Origin: an uncultured Eubacteriales bacterium
GTDB lineage: Bacteria > Bacillota > Clostridia > Peptostreptococcales > Anaerovoracaceae
Assembly (NCBI GenBank): GCA_900542295.1
Contig: UQNJ01000008.1
Coordinates: 1 to 64,000 of the forward strand
Direction: 5' to 3'
Length of the DNA stretch: 64,000 nucleotides
A model generated the notes under the pieces. The model worked only from the letters and a program-made list of their open reading frames with translations, did no database searches and was not told where the DNA came from. Below, in pieces: positions 57,017-64,000 of the stretch. Positions within the stretch are counted from its first letter, which is position 1, and each line of letters begins with the position of its first letter. The translations under genes were made by a program, and so were the position numbers.

Positions 57017-57912
57017 TTAAGATTAGAGAGATTTTGAGGTTTCTTGATGAGAACCGAGAGGGCTTTTCATTTAAGGGAAGTGAAGAGGATGAGATAATAG
57101 GGTTTTCATCGCTTCCATGTTACTGCAAAGACACTGTAACATGGTGCAAAAAAGCCGAAAGTATAAGTCAGTTAGGCAAAAGTGATGACTTATACAGGCT
57201 AATCATAGGTCCTTATGGGATAAATGATTCGGGAAAGTGTCTGAATATTATAGCGGTGGAAAATCCCAAGAAAGTATTTTTTATGATATTGGAGAATTTC
57301 TTCAACCATGATACTGAGCTTACCGATATAGGAAAGGGAACTTATATTTCAGAAAATGTAAAGATCGGAAAAGGCGTAAAGATAGGGTATAACTGCGTTA
57401 TAGATGGAAAAGTCGAGATAGGGGACAATACAGTTATATATAATAATGTTAATATAATAAATAAGGTTGATATAGGGAAAAACTGCGTTATCCATTCCGG
57501 AGTAAATATAGGTCATGATGATTATTCCTATACTGAGGATGAGGAACATAACAAGTTCATGATAAAACATTACGGCGGAGTTAAGATAGAAGATGATGTA
57601 TTTATAGGTGCAAATTCCGTTATAAACAGAGGAACCATTGACAGCACTACAATAGGCAGAGGCAGCAAAATTGATGCATTCTGCCATGTATCTCATAATG
57701 TAATAATGGGCGAAAAAAATGCTCTCATATCAGGAACAAGGCTTTATGGCTCTGTTAAAACAGGTGAGAATGCTTATATCGCTTCCGCAATGGTTAAGAA
57801 TCAGCTTGAAATAGGTGAAAATGCGGTGGTAGGAATGGGGAGCGTTGTTTTGAACGATGTTGCCGACGATGCAGTGGTAGCCGGAGTACCGGCAAAAGTT
57901 ATAAAAAAGTAA
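57013..57912 (+). CDS. left-handed beta-helix acyltransferase (LpxD/PglD-like)
   Basis: A 299-residue hexapeptide-repeat protein. Residues 1-105 form a small alpha/beta head; from 110 on the isoleucine-patch repeats run (KGTYISENVKIGKGVKIGYN, DNTVIYNNVNIINKVDIGKN, DDVFIGANSVINRGTIDSTT) with the catalytic His in CHVSHNVIMG. The layout is LpxD-like but no lipid A genes exist in Firmicutes of this kind, so it most likely N-acylates an amino sugar of this cluster. Confidence 0.85.
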   Translation: MIKIREILRFLDENREGFSFKGSEEDEIIGFSSLPCYCKDTVTWCKKAESISQLGKSDDLYRLIIGPYGINDSGKCLNIIAVENPKKVFFMILENFFNHDTELTDIGKGTYISENVKIGKGVKIGYNCVIDGKVEIGDNTVIYNNVNIINKVDIGKNCVIHSGVNIGHDDYSYTEDEEHNKFMIKHYGGVKIEDDVFIGANSVINRGTIDSTTIGRGSKIDAFCHVSHNVIMGEKNALISGTRLYGSVKTGENAYIASAMVKNQLEIGENAVVGMGSVVLNDVADDAVVAGVPAKVIKK

Positions 57913-57927
57913 TGATCGAGGTGTGAT

Positions 57928-59238
57928 ATGAAAAGGGAATTACTGAAAAAAATAGAAAACAAAGAACTTACTGTCGGAGTTGTAGGTCTTGGCTATGTCG
58001 GACTTCCTCTGGCAGTTGAAAAGGCAAAGGCCGGATTCAAGACTATAGGTTTTGATGTTCAAAAGGAAAAGGTTGAACTTGTAAATAAAGGCCACAACTA
58101 TATAGGAGATGTGGTTGATGATGATCTCAAGCAGATAGTGGAAAAAGGCATGCTTAAAGCAACCACGGATTTCAGTTTTGTAAAAGATGTGGACTTTATA
58201 GCAATATGTGTACCTACTCCTCTTGATGAACATCAGCAGCCTGATATAAGCTATGTAAAATCCTCTGCTGAGGAAATATCAAAATACATTACAAAAGGAA
58301 CAATGGTAGTTCTTGAATCAACTACATATCCGGGAACTACAGAAGAGCTTTTAAAGCCTATACTCGAATCTTCCGGATTAAAATGCGGCGAAGATTTCTA
58401 TCTGGGATTCTCGCCGGAAAGGGTTGATCCGGGTAATAAGCAGTTCAAGACAAAGAATACACCAAAGGTCGTAGGAGCTATAGGTGCTGATGCTCGTGAA
58501 GTTATAGCTTCTATGTATAGAGCCGTGCTTGAGGGTGATGTTTATGAAGTTTCTTCACCGGCTGTTGCAGAAATGGAAAAGATTCTTGAAAATACCTACA
58601 GAAATATAAATATAGGTCTTGCAAACGAAATGGCTATCCTGTGCAACAGAATGGGTATAGACTATTGGGAAGTTGTAGATGCGGCAAAAACAAAGCCTTA
58701 CGGATTCCAGGCTTTTTATCCCGGTCCCGGTCTTGGCGGACACTGCATACCGCTTGACCCTTATTATCTTTCATGGAAAGCCAGAGAGTATGGTTTTCAC
58801 ACTTCCATGATTGAAAGTTCAATGATGGTAAACGATAAGATGCCTGAATACTGTGTGGAAAGAGCAATGTCCATACTTAACCGTAACAAGAAGGCTCTTA
58901 ACGGTTCAAAAGTTCTGGTGCTGGGCGTAGCATACAAAAATGATATAGATGACTACAGAGAAAGCCCTGCAATAGATGTAATAGAAATTTTAAAGCGTAA
59001 CGGTGCAGAAACAGACTTTTATGACCCTTATATACCGAAATTCAGAGAAAACGGCAAGGAATACAAGGGAATAGACAAGATAGATGAAAAAATAATTGCA
59101 GAATATGATCTTGTAGTCATTACTGCTGCCCATACCGTAATAGATTACGATATGGTACAGAAAAATGCAAAAGCTATTTTTGACACAAGAAATGCGATGA
59201 AAGATATAGCATGCAGAGAAAATATTGAGGTACTGTAA
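57928..59238 (+). CDS. wbpA: UDP-N-acetylglucosamine 6-dehydrogenase (WbpA type)
   Basis: A 436-residue nucleotide-sugar dehydrogenase that oxidises C6 twice. NAD site VGVVGLGYVGLPLAVEKAKA; substrate helix region VESTTYPGTTEELLKPIL; catalytic Cys in GPGLGGHCIPLDPYYLSWKA; C-terminal GVAYKNDIDDYRESPAIDVI. Length and SPERVDPGN fit the UDP-GlcNAc/UDP-GalNAc branch. With WbpD- and WbpB-like neighbours it points to UDP-2,3-diacetamido uronic acid synthesis. It ends with TAATG overlap into wbpD. Confidence 0.93.
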   Translation: MKRELLKKIENKELTVGVVGLGYVGLPLAVEKAKAGFKTIGFDVQKEKVELVNKGHNYIGDVVDDDLKQIVEKGMLKATTDFSFVKDVDFIAICVPTPLDEHQQPDISYVKSSAEEISKYITKGTMVVLESTTYPGTTEELLKPILESSGLKCGEDFYLGFSPERVDPGNKQFKTKNTPKVVGAIGADAREVIASMYRAVLEGDVYEVSSPAVAEMEKILENTYRNINIGLANEMAILCNRMGIDYWEVVDAAKTKPYGFQAFYPGPGLGGHCIPLDPYYLSWKAREYGFHTSMIESSMMVNDKMPEYCVERAMSILNRNKKALNGSKVLVLGVAYKNDIDDYRESPAIDVIEILKRNGAETDFYDPYIPKFRENGKEYKGIDKIDEKIIAEYDLVVITAAHTVIDYDMVQKNAKAIFDTRNAMKDIACRENIEVL

Positions 59239-59801
59239 TGGCAGATTATTTTTTACACGAATCAAGTTATGTGGATAATGGCGTCACTATAGGAAAAGGC
59301 ACGAAGATATGGCATTTCTGCCATATACAGTCGGGAGCTGAAATAGGTGAGAACTGCTCTTTCGGTCAGAATGTGAATGTTTCCAATAATGTTAAGATAG
59401 GAAACGGATGCAAGATTCAAAACAATGTTTCCGTATATGAGGGAGTGGAGCTTGAGGATTATGTATTCTGCGGACCTTCAATGGTTTTTACCAATGATCT
59501 GACTCCAAGGGCAAAATATCCCAAGGGAAGTGCAGGATACAAAAAGACTTTGCTAAAAACAGGAGCTACGGTGGGTGCTAATGCGACTATAGTTTGCGGA
59601 CATACTTTGGGGAAATGGTCCATGATAGCTTCAGGAGCAGTAGTAACAAAAGATGTGCCGGATCATGCCCTTATGGCAGGAGTTCCGGCAAAACAGATAG
59701 GATGGGTATGCGAATGTGGTGAAGTCCTTAAAGATGGACTTAAATGCAGCTCATGCGGTAGAAGTTATGAAGAAAAATCAGGGGGATTAGAGGAGAGATA
59801 A
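59238..59801 (+). CDS. wbpD: WbpD-type sugar N-acetyltransferase
   Basis: A 187-residue hexapeptide acetyltransferase: FLHESSYVDNGVTIGKGTKI then WHFCHIQSGAEIGENCSFGQ and FTNDLTPRAKYPKG match WbpD, which acetylates the 3-amino group of UDP-2-acetamido-3-amino uronic acid. A C-terminal zinc-ribbon-like tail (CECGEVLKDGLKCSSCGRSY) is usual in Gram-positive members. It starts within the stop of wbpA. Confidence 0.91.
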   Translation: MADYFLHESSYVDNGVTIGKGTKIWHFCHIQSGAEIGENCSFGQNVNVSNNVKIGNGCKIQNNVSVYEGVELEDYVFCGPSMVFTNDLTPRAKYPKGSAGYKKTLLKTGATVGANATIVCGHTLGKWSMIASGAVVTKDVPDHALMAGVPAKQIGWVCECGEVLKDGLKCSSCGRSYEEKSGGLEER

Positions 59802-59802
59802 A

Positions 59803-60546
59803 ATGAAATTTACATATGAGGGGTATGGCGATCTGATAGACAGCCTAAAAAATAACGGATATGGGTTTGCTGATTATGAAAACTATAGACAGTTTGAAAA
59901 GTGTGTGATATTAAGGCATGATGTGGATTATGACTTGCAGAGAGTCATTAAAATGGCAGAACTTGAACATGAAAAGAATGTAAGCGCCACATATTTTGTC
60001 TTACTTACATCAGATTTTTATAACCTGGCCTCGAAGGAGTCAGAAGAAGTTCTCAAATATTTGAAAAAAATCGGTCACAATATTGGATTGCATTTTGACG
60101 AAAAGAGATATGATATTTCTCCTGAAGAATGGAAAAAGGAAAATATAGCGGAACTTATAAAAAAAGAAGTACGGGTTCTCGAAGCAATAACTGATAACAG
60201 AATAAAGTCGGTATCAATGCACAGACCGTCGAAAAAGACTCTAAGAAGCAATCTCTGTCTTCCGGGGATTGCAAATTCTTACGGCGAAGAGTTTTTCAAA
60301 CAATTCAAGTATCTTTCAGACTCAAGAATGCGTTGGAGAGAAGATGCAGAGGCGATTATAGAGTCTGGAGAATTTCCAAGAATTCAGCTTCTGACCCATG
60401 CGTTCTGGTATTTTGACAAAGAAAGGCAAATGAAAGATATAATTGAGGATTTTATATACGGAAGAGATGAAATCGCAAGACACAGATATAAAGTTTTAGG
60501 GGATAATATTACTGACTTAGGTGATATAGTTGAATTTAACCAGTGA
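59803..60546 (+). CDS. polysaccharide-deacetylase-like protein
   Basis: A 247-residue NodB-like fold protein. The metal motif begins ILRHDVDYDLQRVIKMAELE (first Asp pair), followed by HNIGLHFD (His ligands) and VSMHRPSKK; TYFVLLTSDFYN is typical. It may remove N-acetyl groups from the glycan, or act on its lipid-linked form; the family also has non-catalytic members. It begins 1 nt after wbpD with GGAGAG. Confidence 0.83.
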   Translation: MKFTYEGYGDLIDSLKNNGYGFADYENYRQFEKCVILRHDVDYDLQRVIKMAELEHEKNVSATYFVLLTSDFYNLASKESEEVLKYLKKIGHNIGLHFDEKRYDISPEEWKKENIAELIKKEVRVLEAITDNRIKSVSMHRPSKKTLRSNLCLPGIANSYGEEFFKQFKYLSDSRMRWREDAEAIIESGEFPRIQLLTHAFWYFDKERQMKDIIEDFIYGRDEIARHRYKVLGDNITDLGDIVEFNQ

Positions 60547-60577
60547 ATTGTTTCATGAGAAAAGAGGAGTTAAAATT

Positions 60578-61651
60578 ATGAAATATGCACTTATAGGATG
60601 CGGAAGAATAGCAGTAAACCATATGAAAGCAGCGCTTAACAATAAGCTTGAGATTGTTGCCGTATGCGATGTGCTTCCTGAGAAGATGGAAGCAATTTTG
60701 GAAAAATACGATTTGCAAAATGATGCTTACATAAAGAGATATACAGATTACAAAGAAATGATTGCAGAGGAAAAGCCGGAGCTTGTCAGCATAGCGACAG
60801 AAAGCGGAATTCATGCAGAGATTGCACTTCACTGCATAGAAAACGATGTAAATGTAATAATTGAAAAGCCTATGGCTATGAGTATAGAAGATGCGGATAA
60901 GATTATTGCACTTGCAGAGGAGAGAAATGTAAAGGTTTCTGCATGCCATCAGAACAGATTTAATGTTGCGGTTCAGGAACTTCGCAAAGCCATAGAAGCC
61001 GGAAGATTCGGAAAGCTTTCTCACGGTTCAATTCATGTAAGATGGAACAGAGATCACGGATATTATGATCAGGCTTCATGGAGAGGCACATGGGAGCAGG
61101 ACGGAGGAGCGCTGATGAATCAGTGTATCCATGGTATAGATTTGCTCAGATGGATGATGGGCGATGAAATTGAAGAAATTTACGGAGCTACAAGACAGCA
61201 GTTCCATGATTACCTTGAAGCAGAAGATGTGGGAATGGCAGTTGTAAAATTTAAAAACGGAGCTATCGGTACAATAGAGGGAACTACCAATGTATACCCT
61301 AAGAACCTTGAAGAAACTCTTTATGTATTCGGAGAAAAGGGTACTGTAAAAATAGGCGGAACATCCACCAATAATATTGATGTGTGGGACTTTGCCGATG
61401 AAACAGAAGAGGACGCAAAGAACAAGGATTTAAAGGAAGCAACAAGCAATGTATACGGCAACGGACATACAAGCCTTTTTGCTGATGTGATGGATGCAAT
61501 TGTAAACGACAGAAAGCCTTATGTGGATGCCGTTGCAGGAAGAAATGCACTGGAAGTGGTACTTTCAATATACAAGAGCCAGAAAGAGGGCAAAGCAGTG
61601 AAGTTGCCGCTTAAGGATTTTGCAAGCACTGATATGAAGGGTGAGTTTTAA
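60578..61651 (+). CDS. wbpB: Gfo/Idh/MocA oxidoreductase (WbpB-like)
   Basis: A 357-residue NAD-dependent dehydrogenase. ALIGCGRIAVNHMKAALNNK is the Rossmann loop, EKPMAMSIEDADKIIALAEE carries the catalytic Lys, and HQNRFNVAVQELRKAIEAGR and GGALMNQCIHGIDLLRWMMG are family hallmarks. With wbpA and wbpD beside it, it is best read as WbpB, oxidising C3 of UDP-GlcNAcA before transamination. The ATG at 60578 follows AGAGGAG; the longer frame is rejected. A WbpE aminotransferase is not identified with certainty in the window. Confidence 0.87.
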   Translation: MKYALIGCGRIAVNHMKAALNNKLEIVAVCDVLPEKMEAILEKYDLQNDAYIKRYTDYKEMIAEEKPELVSIATESGIHAEIALHCIENDVNVIIEKPMAMSIEDADKIIALAEERNVKVSACHQNRFNVAVQELRKAIEAGRFGKLSHGSIHVRWNRDHGYYDQASWRGTWEQDGGALMNQCIHGIDLLRWMMGDEIEEIYGATRQQFHDYLEAEDVGMAVVKFKNGAIGTIEGTTNVYPKNLEETLYVFGEKGTVKIGGTSTNNIDVWDFADETEEDAKNKDLKEATSNVYGNGHTSLFADVMDAIVNDRKPYVDAVAGRNALEVVLSIYKSQKEGKAVKLPLKDFASTDMKGEF

Positions 61652-61653
61652 TT

Positions 61654-62754
61654 ATGAAAATATGCCACATGACAAGCGCACATGACAGTGATGATATAAG
61701 AATATTGAAAAAGCAGTGCGTATCTTTGGCTAAAAATGAAAATAATGAAGTATTTCTCGTGGCAAAAGGAGAAAATTTTGAGCATAAAGGCGTTAAGATA
61801 ATAGGCATCGGTAATCCTCCGGGAGGCCGTCTTAACAGAATATTCAAAGTTGGAAAGCTTGTATATAAAAAAGCAGCCGAAATTGATGCTGATATATATG
61901 AATTTCACGATCCTGAGCTTATGTTATATGCAAAAAAACTTAAAAAAGCAGGGAAAAAGGTTATATTCGACAGCCATGAGAATTATCGCCAGCAGATAAT
62001 GGAGAAAGGATATATACCAAAACCTTTAAGACGTATAATAAGAGGAATGTACTCTTTTATAGAATCAAGGGCATGCAGATACATAGATGCGGCTTTATTT
62101 CCGGGTGAGGACAATCCGTATGTCGGAAAAATAAAAAACTGCGTTGCGATTTTTAATACACCTATGACTGATGAGCTTAAGGTGGAAGTTCCCTTTGAAG
62201 AAAAGGAAGACAGTGTGTGCTGCGTAGGAACTCTAAGTGAGGACAGGGGCATAAAAGCGCTGGTTCATGCATGTTATAAGGCAGGAGTAAAGCTGATTTT
62301 GGGCGGAAACTTTTCACCAGCATCTTTCGGTGAGGAACTTAAAAACGAGGAATCTTTTTCCATAGTTGATTACAGAGGTTATTGTACTCGTGAGGAAGTA
62401 AATCGTATCTATAATCAATGTCTGATTGGAAGTGACACGATTTTGCCTGTAGGGCAGTACCCGCTTATAAATAACTTGTCAACAAAAACATATGAATATA
62501 TGGCGATGAAGATGCCTTATATTACATCAAATTTTAATTATAATAAAAAAATCATAGATGAGTATCATACAGGCATTTATGTAGATCCCACCAATGAAGA
62601 TGAAATTGCAGAAGCGATACTCTATCTGATTAAAAATAAAAACGAAGCGAAACAGATGGGTGAAAACGGCAGAAAGCTTATCGAAGAAAAGTTAAGCTGG
62701 ACAAATGATGAAAAAAGACTTAACGAACTGTATATGAAGTTATATAATTCGTAG
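61654..62754 (+). CDS. GT4-family glycosyltransferase
   Basis: A 366-residue GT-B protein: MKICHMTSAHDSDDIRILKK at the start, YEFHDPELMLYAKKLKKAGK, DSHENYRQQI, and a C-terminal nucleotide-sugar half with STKTYEYMAMKMPYITSNF. It resembles transferases of capsule and O-antigen clusters; the sugar is unknown. It follows wbpB by 2 nt. Confidence 0.87.
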   Translation: MKICHMTSAHDSDDIRILKKQCVSLAKNENNEVFLVAKGENFEHKGVKIIGIGNPPGGRLNRIFKVGKLVYKKAAEIDADIYEFHDPELMLYAKKLKKAGKKVIFDSHENYRQQIMEKGYIPKPLRRIIRGMYSFIESRACRYIDAALFPGEDNPYVGKIKNCVAIFNTPMTDELKVEVPFEEKEDSVCCVGTLSEDRGIKALVHACYKAGVKLILGGNFSPASFGEELKNEESFSIVDYRGYCTREEVNRIYNQCLIGSDTILPVGQYPLINNLSTKTYEYMAMKMPYITSNFNYNKKIIDEYHTGIYVDPTNEDEIAEAILYLIKNKNEAKQMGENGRKLIEEKLSWTNDEKRLNELYMKLYNS

Positions 62755-62767
62755 ATTTTTAGTAGAT

Positions 62768-63928
62768 ATGAAAGTATGTATAGTTTCAAGAAATATAAAT
62801 AATAATTACACCGGAAGTTTTGAATTCGATCAGGCTATGGCACTTAAAAAAGCAGGGTGCGATGTGTATGTTATTTCCTTGGATTTCAGGTCTGTAAGGA
62901 GAAAAAGAAAATTAGGCATGTATATGGATACTTATAAAGGTATCTCTGTTTTGTGTTGCAGTTTTCCAATTGGCCCTGTGAATGATAAGCTTTTTAACAA
63001 GATAGGGTGCAGTCTTTTTAAAAAAGCATATCTTAAGTTGAAAAAAACAGCAGGCGAATTCGATTTTGTACATTCACATTTTTTGCCGGTATCTTATATA
63101 ACTGTTTATACTCTGAAAAATATATTGCAGGATAAAACGCCTGTAGTAGTTACAGAACACTCCAGCACCATGAATGTGGACATTGAACGGATGCCGGAGA
63201 ATGAGGCAAAAAAAGCCGGTTATGTATACAAAAATGCTGACAGAGTAATTTCTGTAAGCAAAGCTTTAGCTCAAAAGATAAAAAATAATTTCGGTATAGA
63301 TTGCGAAGTTATATACAATGTATTTGATTCAGACATTTTTAGGTTTTCAGGAAAAACCGGAGGGTCGGAATCTTCTTTTGTTTTTGTAAGTGCAGGAAAT
63401 CTGACTGAAAACAAAAGGATGGATTTACTGATAAGAGGCTTTTATGCCGCTTTTAAGGAAACATTTGACAGTAAAAAAACGCAGCTTTTTATATTCGGTG
63501 ATGGCCCTGAAAGAGAGGCATTAAAAGAGCTTATTGAGAAACTTGACCTAACAGAACATGTATTTTTGCTGGGTCAAAAATCACGAAAGGAAATAGCGGA
63601 TTTCTATACAAAAGCAGATGCTTTTGTGCTTCTGTCTCAAAGGGAAACTTTCGGAGTGGCTTATATAGAGGCAATGGCGGCAGGGCTTCCTGTGATATCA
63701 TGTCATTCAGGGGGACCGGAAGACTTTATACAGCATGAGGTAGGCATTTTCGCAGGAGAAAAGGAGACGGATGCAGCAGAGGCACTTTTAGATATGAGAG
63801 AGAACAGAGATCGTTATGACAGCCGGTACATTTCCGAATATGCAGAAAGTATATGCGGTTCTAAAGCAATTGCAGCTCAGATAAAAGCGGTTTACGAAAA
63901 ACAAACAGAGGGGAAATATTATGGATAA
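62768..63928 (+). CDS. GT4-family glycosyltransferase
   Basis: A 386-residue GT-B retaining transferase: FEFDQAMALKKAGCDVYVIS, VHSHFLPVSY, VVTEHSSTMNVDIERMPENE, and the EX7E-type motif ETFGVAYIEAMAAGLPVISC in the C-terminal half. It probably extends the same glycan. It follows the previous gene by 13 nt and overlaps the last partial gene by 8 nt. Confidence 0.88.
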   Translation: MKVCIVSRNINNNYTGSFEFDQAMALKKAGCDVYVISLDFRSVRRKRKLGMYMDTYKGISVLCCSFPIGPVNDKLFNKIGCSLFKKAYLKLKKTAGEFDFVHSHFLPVSYITVYTLKNILQDKTPVVVTEHSSTMNVDIERMPENEAKKAGYVYKNADRVISVSKALAQKIKNNFGIDCEVIYNVFDSDIFRFSGKTGGSESSFVFVSAGNLTENKRMDLLIRGFYAAFKETFDSKKTQLFIFGDGPEREALKELIEKLDLTEHVFLLGQKSRKEIADFYTKADAFVLLSQRETFGVAYIEAMAAGLPVISCHSGGPEDFIQHEVGIFAGEKETDAAEALLDMRENRDRYDSRYISEYAESICGSKAIAAQIKAVYEKQTEGKYYG

Positions 63929-64000
63929 TTTGAATACAGGCTACAGCAATTTGGAAAAAATGATGTCTGTGGGCAAAATCAAGATGTCTGATAAGAACAT
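63921..64000 (+). CDS. start of a further glycan-cluster gene (3' truncated)
   Basis: ATG 5 nt after AGGGGAAA, overlapping the glycosyltransferase end, opens MDNLNTGYSNLEKMMSVGKI and runs off the window after 26 codons. Too little is present to name it. Confidence 0.65.
   Translation, partial: MDNLNTGYSNLEKMMSVGKIKMSDKN

Noticed and set aside
1..64000. CRISPR arrays, insertion sequences, prophage or integrative elements
   Set aside because: No regular spaced repeats, transposase, integrase or phage structural genes were seen. The only long repeats are the duplicated leader and tail blocks at 8.6-11.2 kb.

Overview
The window looks like the chromosome of a low-GC Gram-positive anaerobe of the class Clostridia. 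It is probably endospore-forming or descended from spore formers, because it keeps yqfC, yqfD and the spoVAC-spoVAD-spoVAE set. Amino-acid fermentation is suggested by a regulator whose sensor half resembles 3,5-diaminohexanoate dehydrogenase and by LysO-type exporters. A family such as the Anaerovoracaceae is a guess. No phage, insertion sequence or CRISPR array was seen.

Layout. 0-2.8 kb: the end of a wall-anchored surface protein, a small HNH-repeat-like protein, rpsU-yqeY, and moaC-moaB. 2.8-8.5 kb: a leftward operon (HisD-type dehydrogenase, GPH symporter, YtcJ-type amidohydrolase) divergent from a MerR regulator fused to a zinc ribbon and a methyltransferase-like domain. 8.5-11.4 kb: two duplicated modules, each starting with the same 153-bp leader carrying an ECF-sigma-like promoter, encoding small membrane proteins and one exported protein. 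11.4-12.8 kb: a PHP phosphatase and a MOSC protein. 12.8-22.1 kb: a long housekeeping run (yqfC, yqfD, phoH, ybeY, cdd, era, recO, DUF4342, glyS) ending in a pyruvate phosphate dikinase homologue with no phosphohistidine domain. 22-29 kb: an APC permease divergent from a sigma-54 activator with a KDD-like N-terminus, a small protein, pyrR, and two tandem LysO paralogues. 29-35 kb: ABC-F ATPase, lexA, a flavin-binding protein plus tag, two decayed genes (MerR/GyrI type and PfoR type), and tRNA-Arg(CCG).

35.3-41.3 kb: a half-size thioredoxin-reductase-like protein, then an apparently TetR-controlled operon (GtrA, TetR, class III aminotransferase, FGGY kinase, two-domain class II aldolase) behind two copies of TTGTAC-N4-GTACAA. 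41.3-45.5 kb: an L20-leader-controlled infC-rpmI-rplT operon, maf and spoVA. 45.5-49.2 kb: an LCP wall-polymer ligase and three regulators. 49.3-64 kb: a surface-glycan cluster, all rightward and tightly packed. It combines a bacillosamine-type set (PglF/PglE/PglC-like plus acetyltransferases) with a WbpA/WbpB/WbpD-like set for a diacetamido uronic acid sugar, plus three glycosyltransferases, a deacetylase and a FemAB-like protein; it runs off the right edge.

Most unusual: the KDD-like sigma-54 regulator, the dikinase lacking its His domain, the duplicated ECF-promoter modules, the aminotransferase/kinase/aldolase operon, and the HisD-type operon with its MerR-methyltransferase regulator. All function calls rest on reading the sequence and family knowledge; no searches were run.
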